From Cafeteria roenbergensis (taxonomy: Eukaryota > Sar > Bigyra > Bicosoecida > Cafeteriaceae), in NCBI GenBank assembly GCA_008330645.1, contig VLTN01000035.1:124001-188000 (forward strand): 64,000 nt of DNA. Direction: 5' to 3'. This document shows, piece by piece, positions 20,237 through 31,500 of the stretch. The position numbers and the translations under genes were made by a program. Position 1 is the first letter of the stretch. Each line of letters starts with the position of its first letter. The notes under the pieces are model-generated. The model had not been told where the DNA came from. It did not search any database and saw only the letters and a list, made by a program, of their open reading frames with translations.

Positions 20237-22039
20237 ATGCAGTGCGTCAGCCGGGCTGCCAGCCGCTCCGCGCTCTGGGCGGCCCCCCGGGGAGCAGTTG
20301 CCCTGCACGCCCGACCCGGCTTGGCGCTTGTAGCCAGGGAATGCGCCGGGGAGGTGGAGCCGCCACGGGCGCTTGAGCCGCGGCGCTGCAGCCGAGCGCG
20401 CCTGTCGGTCGTCGCAGCTCCGCCGGCACAGGCCGACGGCCGCGAGTTTGGGCAGCGCGCTGGCGTGGAGCTCCTGACCTGCGTGTCGTTCGAGGACGGC
20501 CGACGGCCAGCAGCCAAGTGGGTCTCGCAGCGGCTGACGCTGGACGCTGAGCGGGTGGGCGCGGGCGCAGCTCATCGCTTGTGCCGCACCGGGGCGCTGT
20601 GGGAGGGGCGCACGGAGCCCGGTGGCGGGTACTTGTGGCGCAGGCTGCGGCCCAACGCCCGTCTGGAGGCCGGAAGCCTCGTAGGCGTGCGCCGGCGGGC
20701 ATCACGCATGGCGGTGGGGCTGGTGTCCGCGGGCGCAGGCTCTGGCACTGCTCGTTTCGAGCCGAGGGAAGACGGCAGCCAGCCGCGGAGCAGTGTCCTG
20801 CACCGGATTGGGGCCAGCGAGCTGTCAGCCGCCGCCGCCACCACCACCAAATCCGCCGCCGCCACCAAGGCCGCGGCCGCCGCCGCCGCCAAGGCCGCGT
20901 CTTGGGTGCGCATTCTGCACGCGACCCCTGACGTCGTCTTCGTCCATAAGGCAGCGGGCACGCCTGCTCACAGCGCTCCTCCGACGCGCGGCCCGGGTCC
21001 CGGCCCGATGTCTGTGGTCGAGGCAACAGCGCGGCTGCTAGCGGCGCGCTATGGGGCCCAGACCGCCCCGCCCCCTCCTTCTGCCGGCGAGAGCCGCGCG
21101 CCCCGGCTCGTGCATCGACTGGACACGGACACGGCAGGCGTCATGGTTCTGGCCAGACACAGGCCCGCCGCGGTGGCGCTGAGCGACGCGTTCAAGGCGG
21201 GGACGGCTGGAAAGGCGTACCTGGCGGAGACGGGCGCGCCGGCGAACCCGGCCATTCCGGCGGGCCTGCTGGCTCCTGCCGTGCCGCCAAGCGGCTGCCG
21301 AGCACAGCCCTGCACGTGCGGTGCGGCCGTTGTCGCAGCGCCGCTGCCCAGAGACCCCCTGCTCGTATGCCAGTCGGGGTCCAGGGCGGGGCTGGGCGCG
21401 GCGCAGTCTGTGGCCGCCTTCTCCCATGCGGCCGCTCGCGCGACTCCGCTCTCGGGCTCCCGGGACTGGGTGAAGGCTGTCTCCGGGGCAACGCGGACTC
21501 TGGGCTTGCCGCCGTCGGCCGCGAGGCAGCTGGCCGCTGACTGGGCGGGGACGGTGGCGCGCGACGCCAATTCCACCATCGCGCCGGCTGGCTGGCGTGA
21601 TGCCGCCCCGCCCGGCTGCTGGATGCTCCGCCAGTCGGCCGGAGGTTCCTCAGGGAGCGAAGGCTCTGACCCTGCCGCGTCTGCGCTCGCGCGCGCGTCG
21701 GCGCTCGCGGCCGCCCTCTCAGCCACACGCCGCGCGTCGGCAGCCGCGCCACACTGCTCTTCTTGGCTCTGCCAGCCCCGCTCAGGGCGGAAGCACCAGG
21801 TGCGACTGCACGTGCTGCTGCGCACCGGAGCGCCCCTCGTGGGCGACCGACGCTACGGTCACGCGGGCGACCAGGCGAGCGACCAGGGAGCCAGCCGCGG
21901 CGGCGACGGCAAGGTGGCCCTAGGCCTCGTATCGGCAGCACTCGCGCTGCCTCCCCTGCCGGGCTGGGCGCAGGCGGCTGGCAACGAGGCGTCCTCGCGA
22001 TTGCCTCTGGCGGCAACCGCTGACCTTGACCTTCTGTGA
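20237..22039 (+). CDS. RluA-family pseudouridine synthase, probably organellar
   Basis: This enzyme class converts uridine to pseudouridine in rRNA or tRNA. One exon encodes 600 residues. The catalytic motif HRLDTDTAGVMVLAR carries the nucleophilic Asp, preceded by VVFVHKAAGTPAH (the usual 'NKPAG' region). The C-terminal RluA motif PRSGRKHQVRLHVLLRTGAPLVGDRRYG is clear. The Arg-rich N-terminus with few acidic residues (MQCVSRAASRSALWAAPRGA) looks like a mitochondrial or plastid targeting peptide. A weak S4-like RNA-binding segment may lie at about 75-140 (RLCRTGALW...LEAGSLVGV). Two low-complexity inserts are present: Ala/Lys/Thr-rich near 20830-20900 and a longer one near 21260-21680 between catalytic and C-terminal motifs. 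The substrate cannot be told from sequence. Confidence 0.88.
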   Translation: MQCVSRAASRSALWAAPRGAVALHARPGLALVARECAGEVEPPRALEPRRCSRARLSVVAAPPAQADGREFGQRAGVELLTCVSFEDGRRPAAKWVSQRLTLDAERVGAGAAHRLCRTGALWEGRTEPGGGYLWRRLRPNARLEAGSLVGVRRRASRMAVGLVSAGAGSGTARFEPREDGSQPRSSVLHRIGASELSAAAATTTKSAAATKAAAAAAAKAASWVRILHATPDVVFVHKAAGTPAHSAPPTRGPGPGPMSVVEATARLLAARYGAQTAPPPPSAGESRAPRLVHRLDTDTAGVMVLARHRPAAVALSDAFKAGTAGKAYLAETGAPANPAIPAGLLAPAVPPSGCRAQPCTCGAAVVAAPLPRDPLLVCQSGSRAGLGAAQSVAAFSHAAARATPLSGSRDWVKAVSGATRTLGLPPSAARQLAADWAGTVARDANSTIAPAGWRDAAPPGCWMLRQSAGGSSGSEGSDPAASALARASALAAALSATRRASAAAPHCSSWLCQPRSGRKHQVRLHVLLRTGAPLVGDRRYGHAGDQASDQGASRGGDGKVALGLVSAALALPPLPGWAQAAGNEASSRLPLAATADLDLL

Positions 22040-22510
22040 AGGCGAGCGGGGCGCGCGGATGGAAATGCGCTGCTCATAGCGCGCTCGCGAGGCTCGACAA
22101 GTTGTGTGGTGACGCATTGCACGAGTTGTCGCCGGCTCTCGAACCAGCGCCGCGAATGGCCCGGTTGCCCATGCACGCCCCCCCCCCCCCCCCACCATGC
22201 TGCTTTTCCGCTGGCTGCTGCCGAAGCGCGAGCCCCTGGCACTCCCCGCGGCCGGCAAGTGGCGCGCATGCTCCCGCCGGGCTATGCTCCAAAGGGGCGG
22301 TTGCCGCGGCGTCGCTGCGAGGGGCCGCGGGCTGCTCTGCCGAGCGACCACCTGGACGGCCAGAGTTCGACGGCCCCACTGCCTCGTGCGCAATCGCAGC
22401 GCGTCGGTCCGGGGCCAACAGCCTGCCGGCGGCTCCGAAGGCGCTTGCAACGCCGCCAAGCCGAGGTCGTGGACGGCCTTGGCCGGCCTGGTCCGGAGCG
22501 CGGCACCGAA
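22040..22510. promoter_or_regulatory. 471-bp upstream region of the giant surface-protein gene
   Basis: It holds the 3' end of the pseudouridine synthase gene and the promoter/5'UTR of the giant gene. A C16 homopolymer lies at 22178-22193. Open frames run through it but show no recognisable domain. No RNA gene is seen. Confidence 0.35.
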
Positions 22511-25500
22511 ATGCTGGCATTTCGGTGCTCGCTCGCGCTCGCGCTGCTGGCGGCGGCAATGCAGACGGTCACAGCGGCCGTCGTAGCCGTCGCGCCAAAT
22601 GCCACTGTGTACCTCGAGGTCTCACCCGCCGGGGCGCTGGCGTGGTGGCCCACGAGCCCGCTGTGCAGCCAGCCAGCGGGAGACAACGCCACGATTCGTC
22701 TCTCGGCTGAACTCACCAACGTGTCCAGCAACGACGCTGGCGACCTCAGGAACGGCCTCCGCATTGTGGGAAACCTATCAACGCACGAGGAGACGCTGCA
22801 GGGAGACGGCTTGGCTATCTTCGGCTCCCTGCTGCGCGGGACGGGCTCGGCCACTCTCGCAATTCGGTGCCTCCCTGAGTCCGGAAGCGAGGCGCAGCAA
22901 ACAGTGCATGTCACAGCCCTGATTAGAAGTGAGATCATGCGTACCCGTCGTCCACGCCGGCCCTTGCCCTCACGTCGAGCCCCGTTGGCATGCTGCGGCG
23001 CGCTCCCGTGCGAGCAGAGCCGGCAGCTCTCATTTCGGCTTCCTCGCTCGAGCCTTTGCCGCGCCCACCCGCAGGCCGCCCGCTGGTCAGTTTTGTCAAT
23101 GTGGCATCGCTAGCACCTATCCGAACCGTCACAACGGACTTTCACGTCCAGGTACTGCTCAGTTTCGGCGCGCCAGTGAGCCTGCACGCCGACCAGCTCG
23201 TGATTTCTGGCGCCGAGCTGACAGGTCTTGCCGGGCGCGCTGCGGTCCTTGTGCCCCAACTCAGCGGGATGTACAACGTGTGGACTGCAAACTTGACGCG
23301 GTTTGGGAACGTTTCAACCGTCTCAGTCACCCTGAATGGCTGCAACGACACCCAGTTCGCCGGAGGCAACTGCAACGACGCGACAGGCTACATTGCCCCC
23401 GCACAGCCCGCCACCCTGCGCGTTGCCAGCCATGTCAAGACTGTGAAGCTCTACCACTCCAGCGGCGGCTCGCTGACGGAGCTGACAGGGAACGTCACCT
23501 CGGAAAGCGAGAATTTCGTGGCGGAGCTGACATTCCCGCCGGAGCTTGTCAACGGGCCTGTGGGCATCAGGACGCACCATTTTTCCCTTTACGGCCTTCG
23601 GTGCGTGGAGGGCGAGCGGGCGCTGGGCGATGGGAAGTCCAGCGATGACTGCGACCCGCCCACAGCCAGCAACGCCGGTCGTACGTGGCGCCTGCGCGTT
23701 CGACTGGACAGCGCGCTCCCCTCCGGATCTATCCGAGTAGCCGCCACGCAGGGGACGGGCTCCAGCCCTCCGATCGTGCCCCAAGCCCCCGCTGTGGAGC
23801 TGGAGTTTCAGGCAGTCTGCACGAGCTTGGAGATTGTCACCGCAGGCACAAGCGTTCCGGCGCCGACCGTGAACCAGTCAGGAGCAGCCGTGCTTGCAGC
23901 CAGCAGGGTCGATGTCCTGGCTCGCTTCCGCACTCCAGTGGGCAACCTCACATTCGCCGACCTGCGGTTGGCAGGCCAGCTCCAGGCGGTGGCGGCCGGG
24001 GCAGCCACCCCGGCGGGTGTGGTGCAGGACGGTCCGTACCCCGCCAGCACGGCCTGGCGCTTCCCTCTCAAGGTTTCCATCGAGAATGCAAGCGCTGTGC
24101 CCGAGGTGGGGGGCCAGCAGTTCGCCGCCAGCCTGCGGCTGCTGGACGCCGGCTTTGCCGTGCCGCGCCTCGGCAGCCAGCCTGCTGCGTCCGAGAACCG
24201 GGCCTACAGGCCGGTTGCGCCCTTTTCGGTCGAGCTCCACTCCGTGGCGGACTCGTTCAGCGGCTCGCTGCTGTCAGGGTCGTACACCACGCGCCTGAGC
24301 CTGGTTGCAGTCGTCTCGTTCCAGCTCCCCGTCAACATTGTGAACAGCTCTAACTTGCTTGTGTCCGGTGCAAGCCTCGCGGACCCCCAGCCCGTGGGTA
24401 TCCAGCCAATGCTCCCGGATGCGTTATTCCGCCCCTCGTTCGGGTCTGCTGCCGGCGTGGCCGTTGGCTCGTCGATTGGCCTGCCCGGCCTGGACGTGAC
24501 GTCGTCACCAGGGCTCACGGGAGGGAGCAACGTGTGGGCAGTGCGCCTGGACGTCCTTGACCGGGCCACCGCCGTGTCGGTTGCTACGCAGTTTGCGGGC
24601 GCGTGCATCCAGACCAGCGCTGGGTGCATCGAGCAGCAGCCGTTGGTCGGCTCCAGCGCGACTGCCTCGATCGGCCTGCGGAGAGTCGCTCAGTCGATGG
24701 AGTTGTTCCCAGACATCAACGGTGATGGCATCGTAGGGCCAGCAGACTTTGCAGGCGCTGTGAACGAGAGCGACCTCGTCATCGCCAGGGGCAAGGCGAC
24801 CAGCCATCGCTGCATCATTGCGCGCGTATCGTTCTCGCGAGGGCTGGCGTCGTTCTCCGTTGGCGACTTGACGCTCTCAGGCGCAACCGCACAGGTGTGC
24901 AGCGGCGGAGGCGCGTCAGTGCCATTCGAGCCCGCGGATGCGGTGCCCAGCAACCAGGGCCGTGTGTGGGATGTGCCCCTTCTCGTGGACACATCGGTAG
25001 ATGCCTTCAATGTCACGGTGGGGGTGGTTGCTGGTGGAGCCTCACAGCCGCTCGTTGAGGTGGACCCCGCGCTGAACCTGACCACCTGGTTCGAGTACCA
25101 CAGCCCTGTCAAGACGGTCAGCATCCACGAGGTACCTGGGTCCGTTGGGTCGACGCTGTCGATCGGCTCCGTGCCCGGTGTGCTGGTGTCTGCCCTGGGC
25201 GGAAGCCCGAGCAGGGTGACGTCGGCGACGGAGCTGGACGTGGTGGTCACGTTCGAGTCTCCGGTTCGCCGCTTCTTCGCAGCGCGAGACCTGCAGCTGA
25301 CGGGCGCCACGGTGGTGAGCCAGATGCCGCCACCGAGCCTGACAAGCACCAGCTACAACACCACGTGGACGATGCGCGTCCGTCCAACCGGGTCGACGCA
25401 CGAGATCATCGCACAGATCGTGCCGTTCCGGTCGGACCTGTGCAACTCGGACACCGCGCTGGTGTTCACGGACCCAAGCTGGACACTGGGCGACGCGCTG

Positions 25501-28500
25501 TCGTTGTGCTCGACGACGCTGCCCCGGATCGCGGTGTGGCCGAGCTCGGTGTACACGGCGAACACGACGGTGTACACGGTTCCGCTGTCGACAGAGTTCC
25601 GCACGGCGGCGACTTCGGCGTCGGAGCTGATCGTGCCCGGGCAGAGCGTGACGCTGCTGACGGAGGTGTGGGCAACGGTGCGGTACTCGCTTCCGGTGCG
25701 GAACGTGCCGACGCAGGCGTTCACGGGCCTGCAGGGCTTGACGAAGCTGGAGGGCCAGCTGCCGGTGGCGGTGGAGGCGGGGGACAACCTGACGGACAGT
25801 GGCGGGTGCTCGCGCGTGTGGGCGATGCGGATGCAGGTGATCGAGAGCCAGCCGACGCTTGCTTTCGAGGCTGCTGCGGTGGCCACGTGTGCGGACGCGG
25901 GCGGGGACTGCGGGCTGGTCCCGGAGCCGCCCATGCAGCTGGACCCGCGGGGCGGCGGCTCCCGTCCTAGCTCGTCGCTCACGTTCTGGGCGACGCTGGA
26001 GCGCCTGGAGCTGATCGAGGACGCGAACGCCGACGGCTCGGTGCAGTCGGGGGAGCGGAGCGTTCCGCACGGGATGGCCACGTCGTACCGATGCCTGATC
26101 GCGCGCGCGCACTTCAACCGGGGCGTGACGGGGGTGCTGGCGTCGCACTTCGTGCTGTCGGGTCTGCGGAACGTGGTCTGCGGCAGCGAGGCGGCGAGTG
26201 CGCCGTTCCGCGCGTTCCCCGGGTCCGAGACGCCGGACAGGGTGTGGGACCTTGCGGTGGAGCGCATTGCAAACGTTGACTCTTTGGACAACACGCTGTC
26301 GATTCAGCCGTCTCTGGCTTTCACGAATACGAGCCTGCTTTCCTCCGGCACCTCGTTCCACCAAGTGTCGTATCACAGCCGGCTGACGTCGCTGAGCATC
26401 CACGAGGTACCTGGGTCCGTTGGGTCGACGCTGTTGAACGGCTCCGTGCCCGGTGTGCTGGTGTCTGCCCTGGGCGGAAGCCCGAGCAGGGTGACGTCGG
26501 CGACGGAGCTGGACGTGGTGGTCACGTTCGAGTCTCCGGTTCGCCGCTTCTTCGCAGCGCGAGGCCTGCAGCTGACGGGCGCCACGGTGGTGAGCCAGAT
26601 GCCGCCACCGAGCCTGACAAGCACCAGCTACAACACCACGTGGACGATGCGCGTCCGTCCAACCGGGTCGACGCACGAGATCATCGCACAGATCGTGCCG
26701 TTCCGGTCGGACCTGTGCAACTCGGACACCGCGCTGGTGTTCACGGACCCAAGCTGGACACTGGGCGACGCGCTGTCGTTGTGCTCGACGACGCTGCCCC
26801 GGATCGCGGTGTGGCCGAGCTCGGTGTACACGGCGAACACGACGGTGTACACGGTTCCGCTGTCGACAGAGTTCCGCACGGCGGCGACTTCGGCGTCGGA
26901 GCTGATCGTGCCCGGGCAGAGCGTGACGCTGCTGACGGAGGTGTGGGCAACGGTGCGGTACTCGCTTCCGGTGCGGAACGTGCCGACGCAGGCGTTCACG
27001 GGCCTGCAGGGCTTGACGAAGCTGGAGGGCCAGCTGCCGGTGGCGGTGGAGGCGGGGGACAACCTGACGGACAGCGGCGGGTGCTCGCGCGCGTGTGGGC
27101 GATGCGGATGCAGGTGATCGAGAGCCAGCCGACGCTTGCTTTCGAGGCTGCTGCGGTGGCCACGTGTGCGGACGCGGGCGGGGACTGCGGGCTGGTCCCG
27201 GAGCCGCCCATGCAGCTGGACCCGCGGGGCGGCGGCTCCCGTCCTAGCTCGTCGCTCACGTTCTGGGCGACGCTGGAGCGCCTGGAGCTGATCGAGGACG
27301 CGAACGCCGACGGCTCGGTGCAGTCGGGGGAGCGGAGCGTTCCGCACGGGATGGCCACGTCGTACCGATGCCTGATCGCGCGCGCGCACTTCAACCGGGG
27401 CGTGACGGGGGTGCTGGCGTCGCACTTCGTGCTGTCGGGTCTGCGGAACGTGGTCTGCGGCAGCGAGGCGGCGAGTGCGCCGTTCCGCGCGTTCCCCGGG
27501 TCCGAGACGCCGGACAGGGTGTGGGACCTTGCGGTGGAGCGCATTGCAAACGTTGACTCTTTGGACAACACGCTGTCGATTCAGCCGTCTCTGGCTTTCA
27601 CGAATACGAGCCTGCTTTCCTCCGGCACCTCGTTCCACCAAGTGTCGTATCACAGCCGGCTGACGTCGCTGAGCATCCACGAGGTACCTGGGTCCGTTGG
27701 GTCGACGCTGTCGATCGGCTCCGTGCCCGGTGTGCTGGTGTCTGCCCTGGGCGGAAGCCCGAGCAGGGTGACGTCGGCGACGGAGCTGGACGTGGTGGTC
27801 ACGTTCGAGTCTCCGGTTCGCCGCTTCTTCGCAGCGCGAGACCTGCAGCTGACGGGCGCCACGGTGGTGAGCCAGATGCCGCCACCGAGCCTGACAAGCA
27901 CCAGCTACAACACCACGTGGACGATGCGCGTCCGTCCAACCGGGTCGACGCACGAGATCATCGCACAGATCGTGCCGTTCCGGTCGGACCTGTGCAACTC
28001 GGACACCGCGCTGGTGTTCACGGACCCAAGCTGGACACTGGGCGACGCGCTGTCGTTGTGCTCGACGACGCTGCCCCGGATCGCGGTGTGGCCGAGCTCG
28101 GTGTACACGGCGAACACGACGGTGTACACGGTTCCGCTGTCGACAGAGTTCCGCACGGCGGCGACTTCGGCGTCGGAGCTGATCGTGCCCGGGCAGAGCG
28201 TGACGCTGCTGACGGAGGTGTGGGCAACGGTGCGGTACTCGCTTCCGGTGCGGAACGTGCCGACGCAGGCGTTCACGGGACTGCAGGGCTTGACGAAGCT
28301 GGAGGGCCAGCTGCCGGTGGCGGTGGAGGCGGGGGACAACCTGACGGACAGCGGCGGGTGCTCGCGCGTGTGGGCGATGCGGATGCAGGTGATCGAGAGC
28401 CAGCCGACGCTTGCTTTCGAGGCTGCTGCGGTGGCCACGTGTGCGGACGCGGGCGGGGACTGCGGGCTGGTCCCGGAGCCGCCCATGCAGCTGGACCCGC

Positions 28501-31500
28501 GGGGCGGCGGCTCCCGTCCTAGCTCGTCGCTCACGTTCTGGGCGACGCTGGAGCGCCTGGAGCTGATCGAAGACGCGAACGCCGACGGCTCGGTGCAGTC
28601 GGGGGAGCGGAGCGTTCCGCACGGGATGGCCACGTCGTACCGATGCCTGATCGCGCGCGCGCACTTCAACCGGGGCGTGACGGGGGTGCTGGCGTCGCAC
28701 TTCGTGCTGTCGGGTCTGCGGAACGTGGTCTGCGGCAGCGAGGCGGCGAGTGCGCCGTTCCGCGCGTTCCCCGGGTCCGAGACGCCGGACAGGGTGTGGG
28801 ACCTTGCGGTGGAGATCACGGAGCTGGACAACGGGTTGTCTCGTTCGATGACGATGCTTCCTGGGCCACATGGGGGCGGCGGCGTGGTGACATCCGCGAA
28901 CTTCACGGTGGCGGCGCAGACAGCGGTCGTCGACTTTCACGTGGACCTTCTCGACATCGGCTTGTATGAGGTGCCGGGTGCCATTGGGGCCCGTCCGCTC
29001 CGCGTCAACGAGTCTGCACCTCAGCCAGTGTTTGACATGGAGCTGGGTCCACGCGTTGACTCAACCGAAACATCGGCCACGTTGCTTGTTGCCAAGTTCG
29101 AGTTCGACGCTCCGGTCATCGGCTTCGAGCCTTCCAGGGACTTCGTCGCGCACGGAGCAGACTTCGTTCAGATTTGCCCAAACTTGCTGACTCACAGTTT
29201 GCGGGTCAACGCCGTTGCAGTTCCAAACTGCACAAGCAGCGTGCCGTCAGTTTGGCCAGCATACGGCCAGTTTCACCGGACCTGGCTGGTCCTTCTGCAA
29301 GTTGCAGCCCCGGCCGCGGGTGATGTCCGAATTGTCGTGCGGCCATTCTCGCAGCAAAACTGCGCAGTCTCGGCGCTCGACGGCAGCTTAGTGGACCAGG
29401 CATGGGCGGGACCTGACGCCGCGTCCCGCTGCTCCATGGCGAGCCCCCACGTATTTGCCAACTCAACGGTACGCTGGGCAATGAACACGACGGTGTACAC
29501 GGTTCCGCTGTCGACAGAGTTCCGCACGGCGGCGACTTCGGCGTCGGAGCTGATCGTGCCCGGGCAGAGCGTGACGCTGCTGACGGAGGTGTGGGCAACG
29601 GTGCGGTACTCGCTTCCGGTGCGGAACGTGCCGACGCAGGCGTTCACGGGCCTGCAGGGCTTGACGAAGCTGGAGGGCCAGCTGCCGGTGGCGGTGGAGG
29701 CGGGGGACAACCTGACGGACAGCGGCGGGTGCTCGCGCGTGTGGGCGATGCGGATGCAGGTGATCGAGAGCCAGCCGACGCTTGCTTTCGAGGCTGCTGC
29801 GGTGGCCACGTGTGCGGACGCGGGCGGGGACTGCGGGCTGGTCCCGGAGCCGCCCATGCAGCTGGACCCGCGGGGCGGCGGCTCCCGTCCTAGCTCGTCG
29901 CTCACGTTCTGGGCGACGCTGGAGCGCCTGGAGCTGATCGAAGACGCGAACGCCGACGGCTCGGTGCAGTCGGGGGAGCGGAGCGTTCCGCACGGGATGG
30001 CCACGTCGTACCGATGCCTGATCGCGCGCGCGCACTTCAACCGGGGCGTGACGGGGGTGCTGGCGTCGCACTTCGTGCTGTCGGGTCTGCGGAACGTGGT
30101 CTGCGGCAGCGAGGCGGCGAGTGCGCCGTTCCGCGCGTTCCCCGGGTCCGAGACGCCGGACAGGGTGTGGGACCTTGCGGTGGAGATCACGGAGCTGGAC
30201 AATGGGTTGTCTCGTTCGATTACAATGCTTCCTGGGCCACGTGGGGGCGGCGGCGTGGTGACATCCGCGAACTTCACTGTGGCGGCGCAGACTGCAGTTG
30301 CTCAATACAGGCCGATTGTATCCAGCATGTCTATATTCGAGAACCGCCTGTCTGAAGGTGCGGCTCCGTACTCAGTGGACACCGCACCAGTGCAAAACTG
30401 CTCCACTGTCAACGTCACGACTGTGGGAGTCAGCGGCAACGGGTCGCTTGTGAACGGCTCTGCGGCCAACACGACGACAGTCACCCAGCAGACAATTTGC
30501 TACGGGAACATCACCAGCACCGAGGTGGCCCGGCCTGGTGCGAATGTCTCCTTTGGTGCCACTTCCGCGTCGCAGCTTTTCGTGACTGTCCGATTTGAGG
30601 CACCGGTCAGCCACTTCGACGCTCGGCGAGACTTGGCGGTCAGCGGCCTTCGGCTTGTTTCACAGGAGGCCACGACGAAGCAGGTTGACCCGAACCCCCC
30701 TCCAACTGACTGTGGCGCCGTCATCAGCGCGATCAATGCGCAGCTCCCGACGGCGAACCGAACCACTATGCAGCTGAACCAAGCGCGGTTCAATGCCACT
30801 CCGCCAGAGTGCATCAGCACGCAGAAGGCACTTCTGCAAGACTCCCCGCTGTCTCTCTCGCCGGCGAGCACGTCCTACACTCTGGGACTTCAGGACAAGG
30901 ACTTGCGCCCCACTGGCGTGGCCCTTGTGTTCCACGACGCTGCCACAGTGCAGCCCGACTCCATTGCTCGGTCGGCAGATGTGGACGTGAACTTGTTCTG
31001 TGAGACGGCAGCCTTCTCGGAGCTGCACATCGATGAGAACATCACGCTCTACAACGCCACGGTCTTGGTCCACAAGCATGCCGTGACCATGGCATCAAAC
31101 ACAACGGCCGGCTATCTCGAGAGTGTGACAACCGTCTCCTTCAACTCCACTTGTAACTCCTCGTGCTACGCCATGGCATGCAACGTCACGGCAAATCGGA
31201 CATGCCTGACGGCGTGCTTGGCCGCTTGCAACGGTACTAACACGTCAACGGTCAATGTCACTCGATTCCCGACGTACGCGGCGGCAAACCTGACCCTGAG
31301 CCTCAACGGCAACTTTTCACTTTACCCTGTGAATTGCACGCCAGCGCCCATCCCCCCAGCGCCAACTCCGTTGGCGAACCTGACTGTGGCTCTTTGGCGG
31401 AGAGAATGGACGGCATTGTTCAACGTGACCGGATCGACGGAGTCTGTCGGGGCCGTGCTCGTGCCATACCAGCCCGACCTGTGCATGGATTCCGATGCCA

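Noticed and set aside
26640-27090. Apparent ATG start of a 5,002-residue plus-strand protein
   Set aside because: The first 150 codons are an out-of-frame reading of repeat unit 2; the same sequence reads as the shared module protein in another frame. The open frame simply joins the real frame after the 2-bp shift. The true start is at 22511.
27086-27093. Programmed ribosomal frameshifting at the 2-bp site
   Set aside because: There is no slippery heptamer, and the sister copies lack the extra bases, so a simple indel explains it better.
26628-28940. 770-codon minus-strand frame with internal repetition
   Set aside because: It is antisense to the repeat units of the giant gene, and its repetition mirrors them. 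There is no recognisable domain.
25120-30299. Possible CRISPR-like or transposon array
   Set aside because: The repeats are 1.3-kb coding modules in frame with each other, not short repeats with spacers. No transposase, terminal repeats or target duplications are seen.
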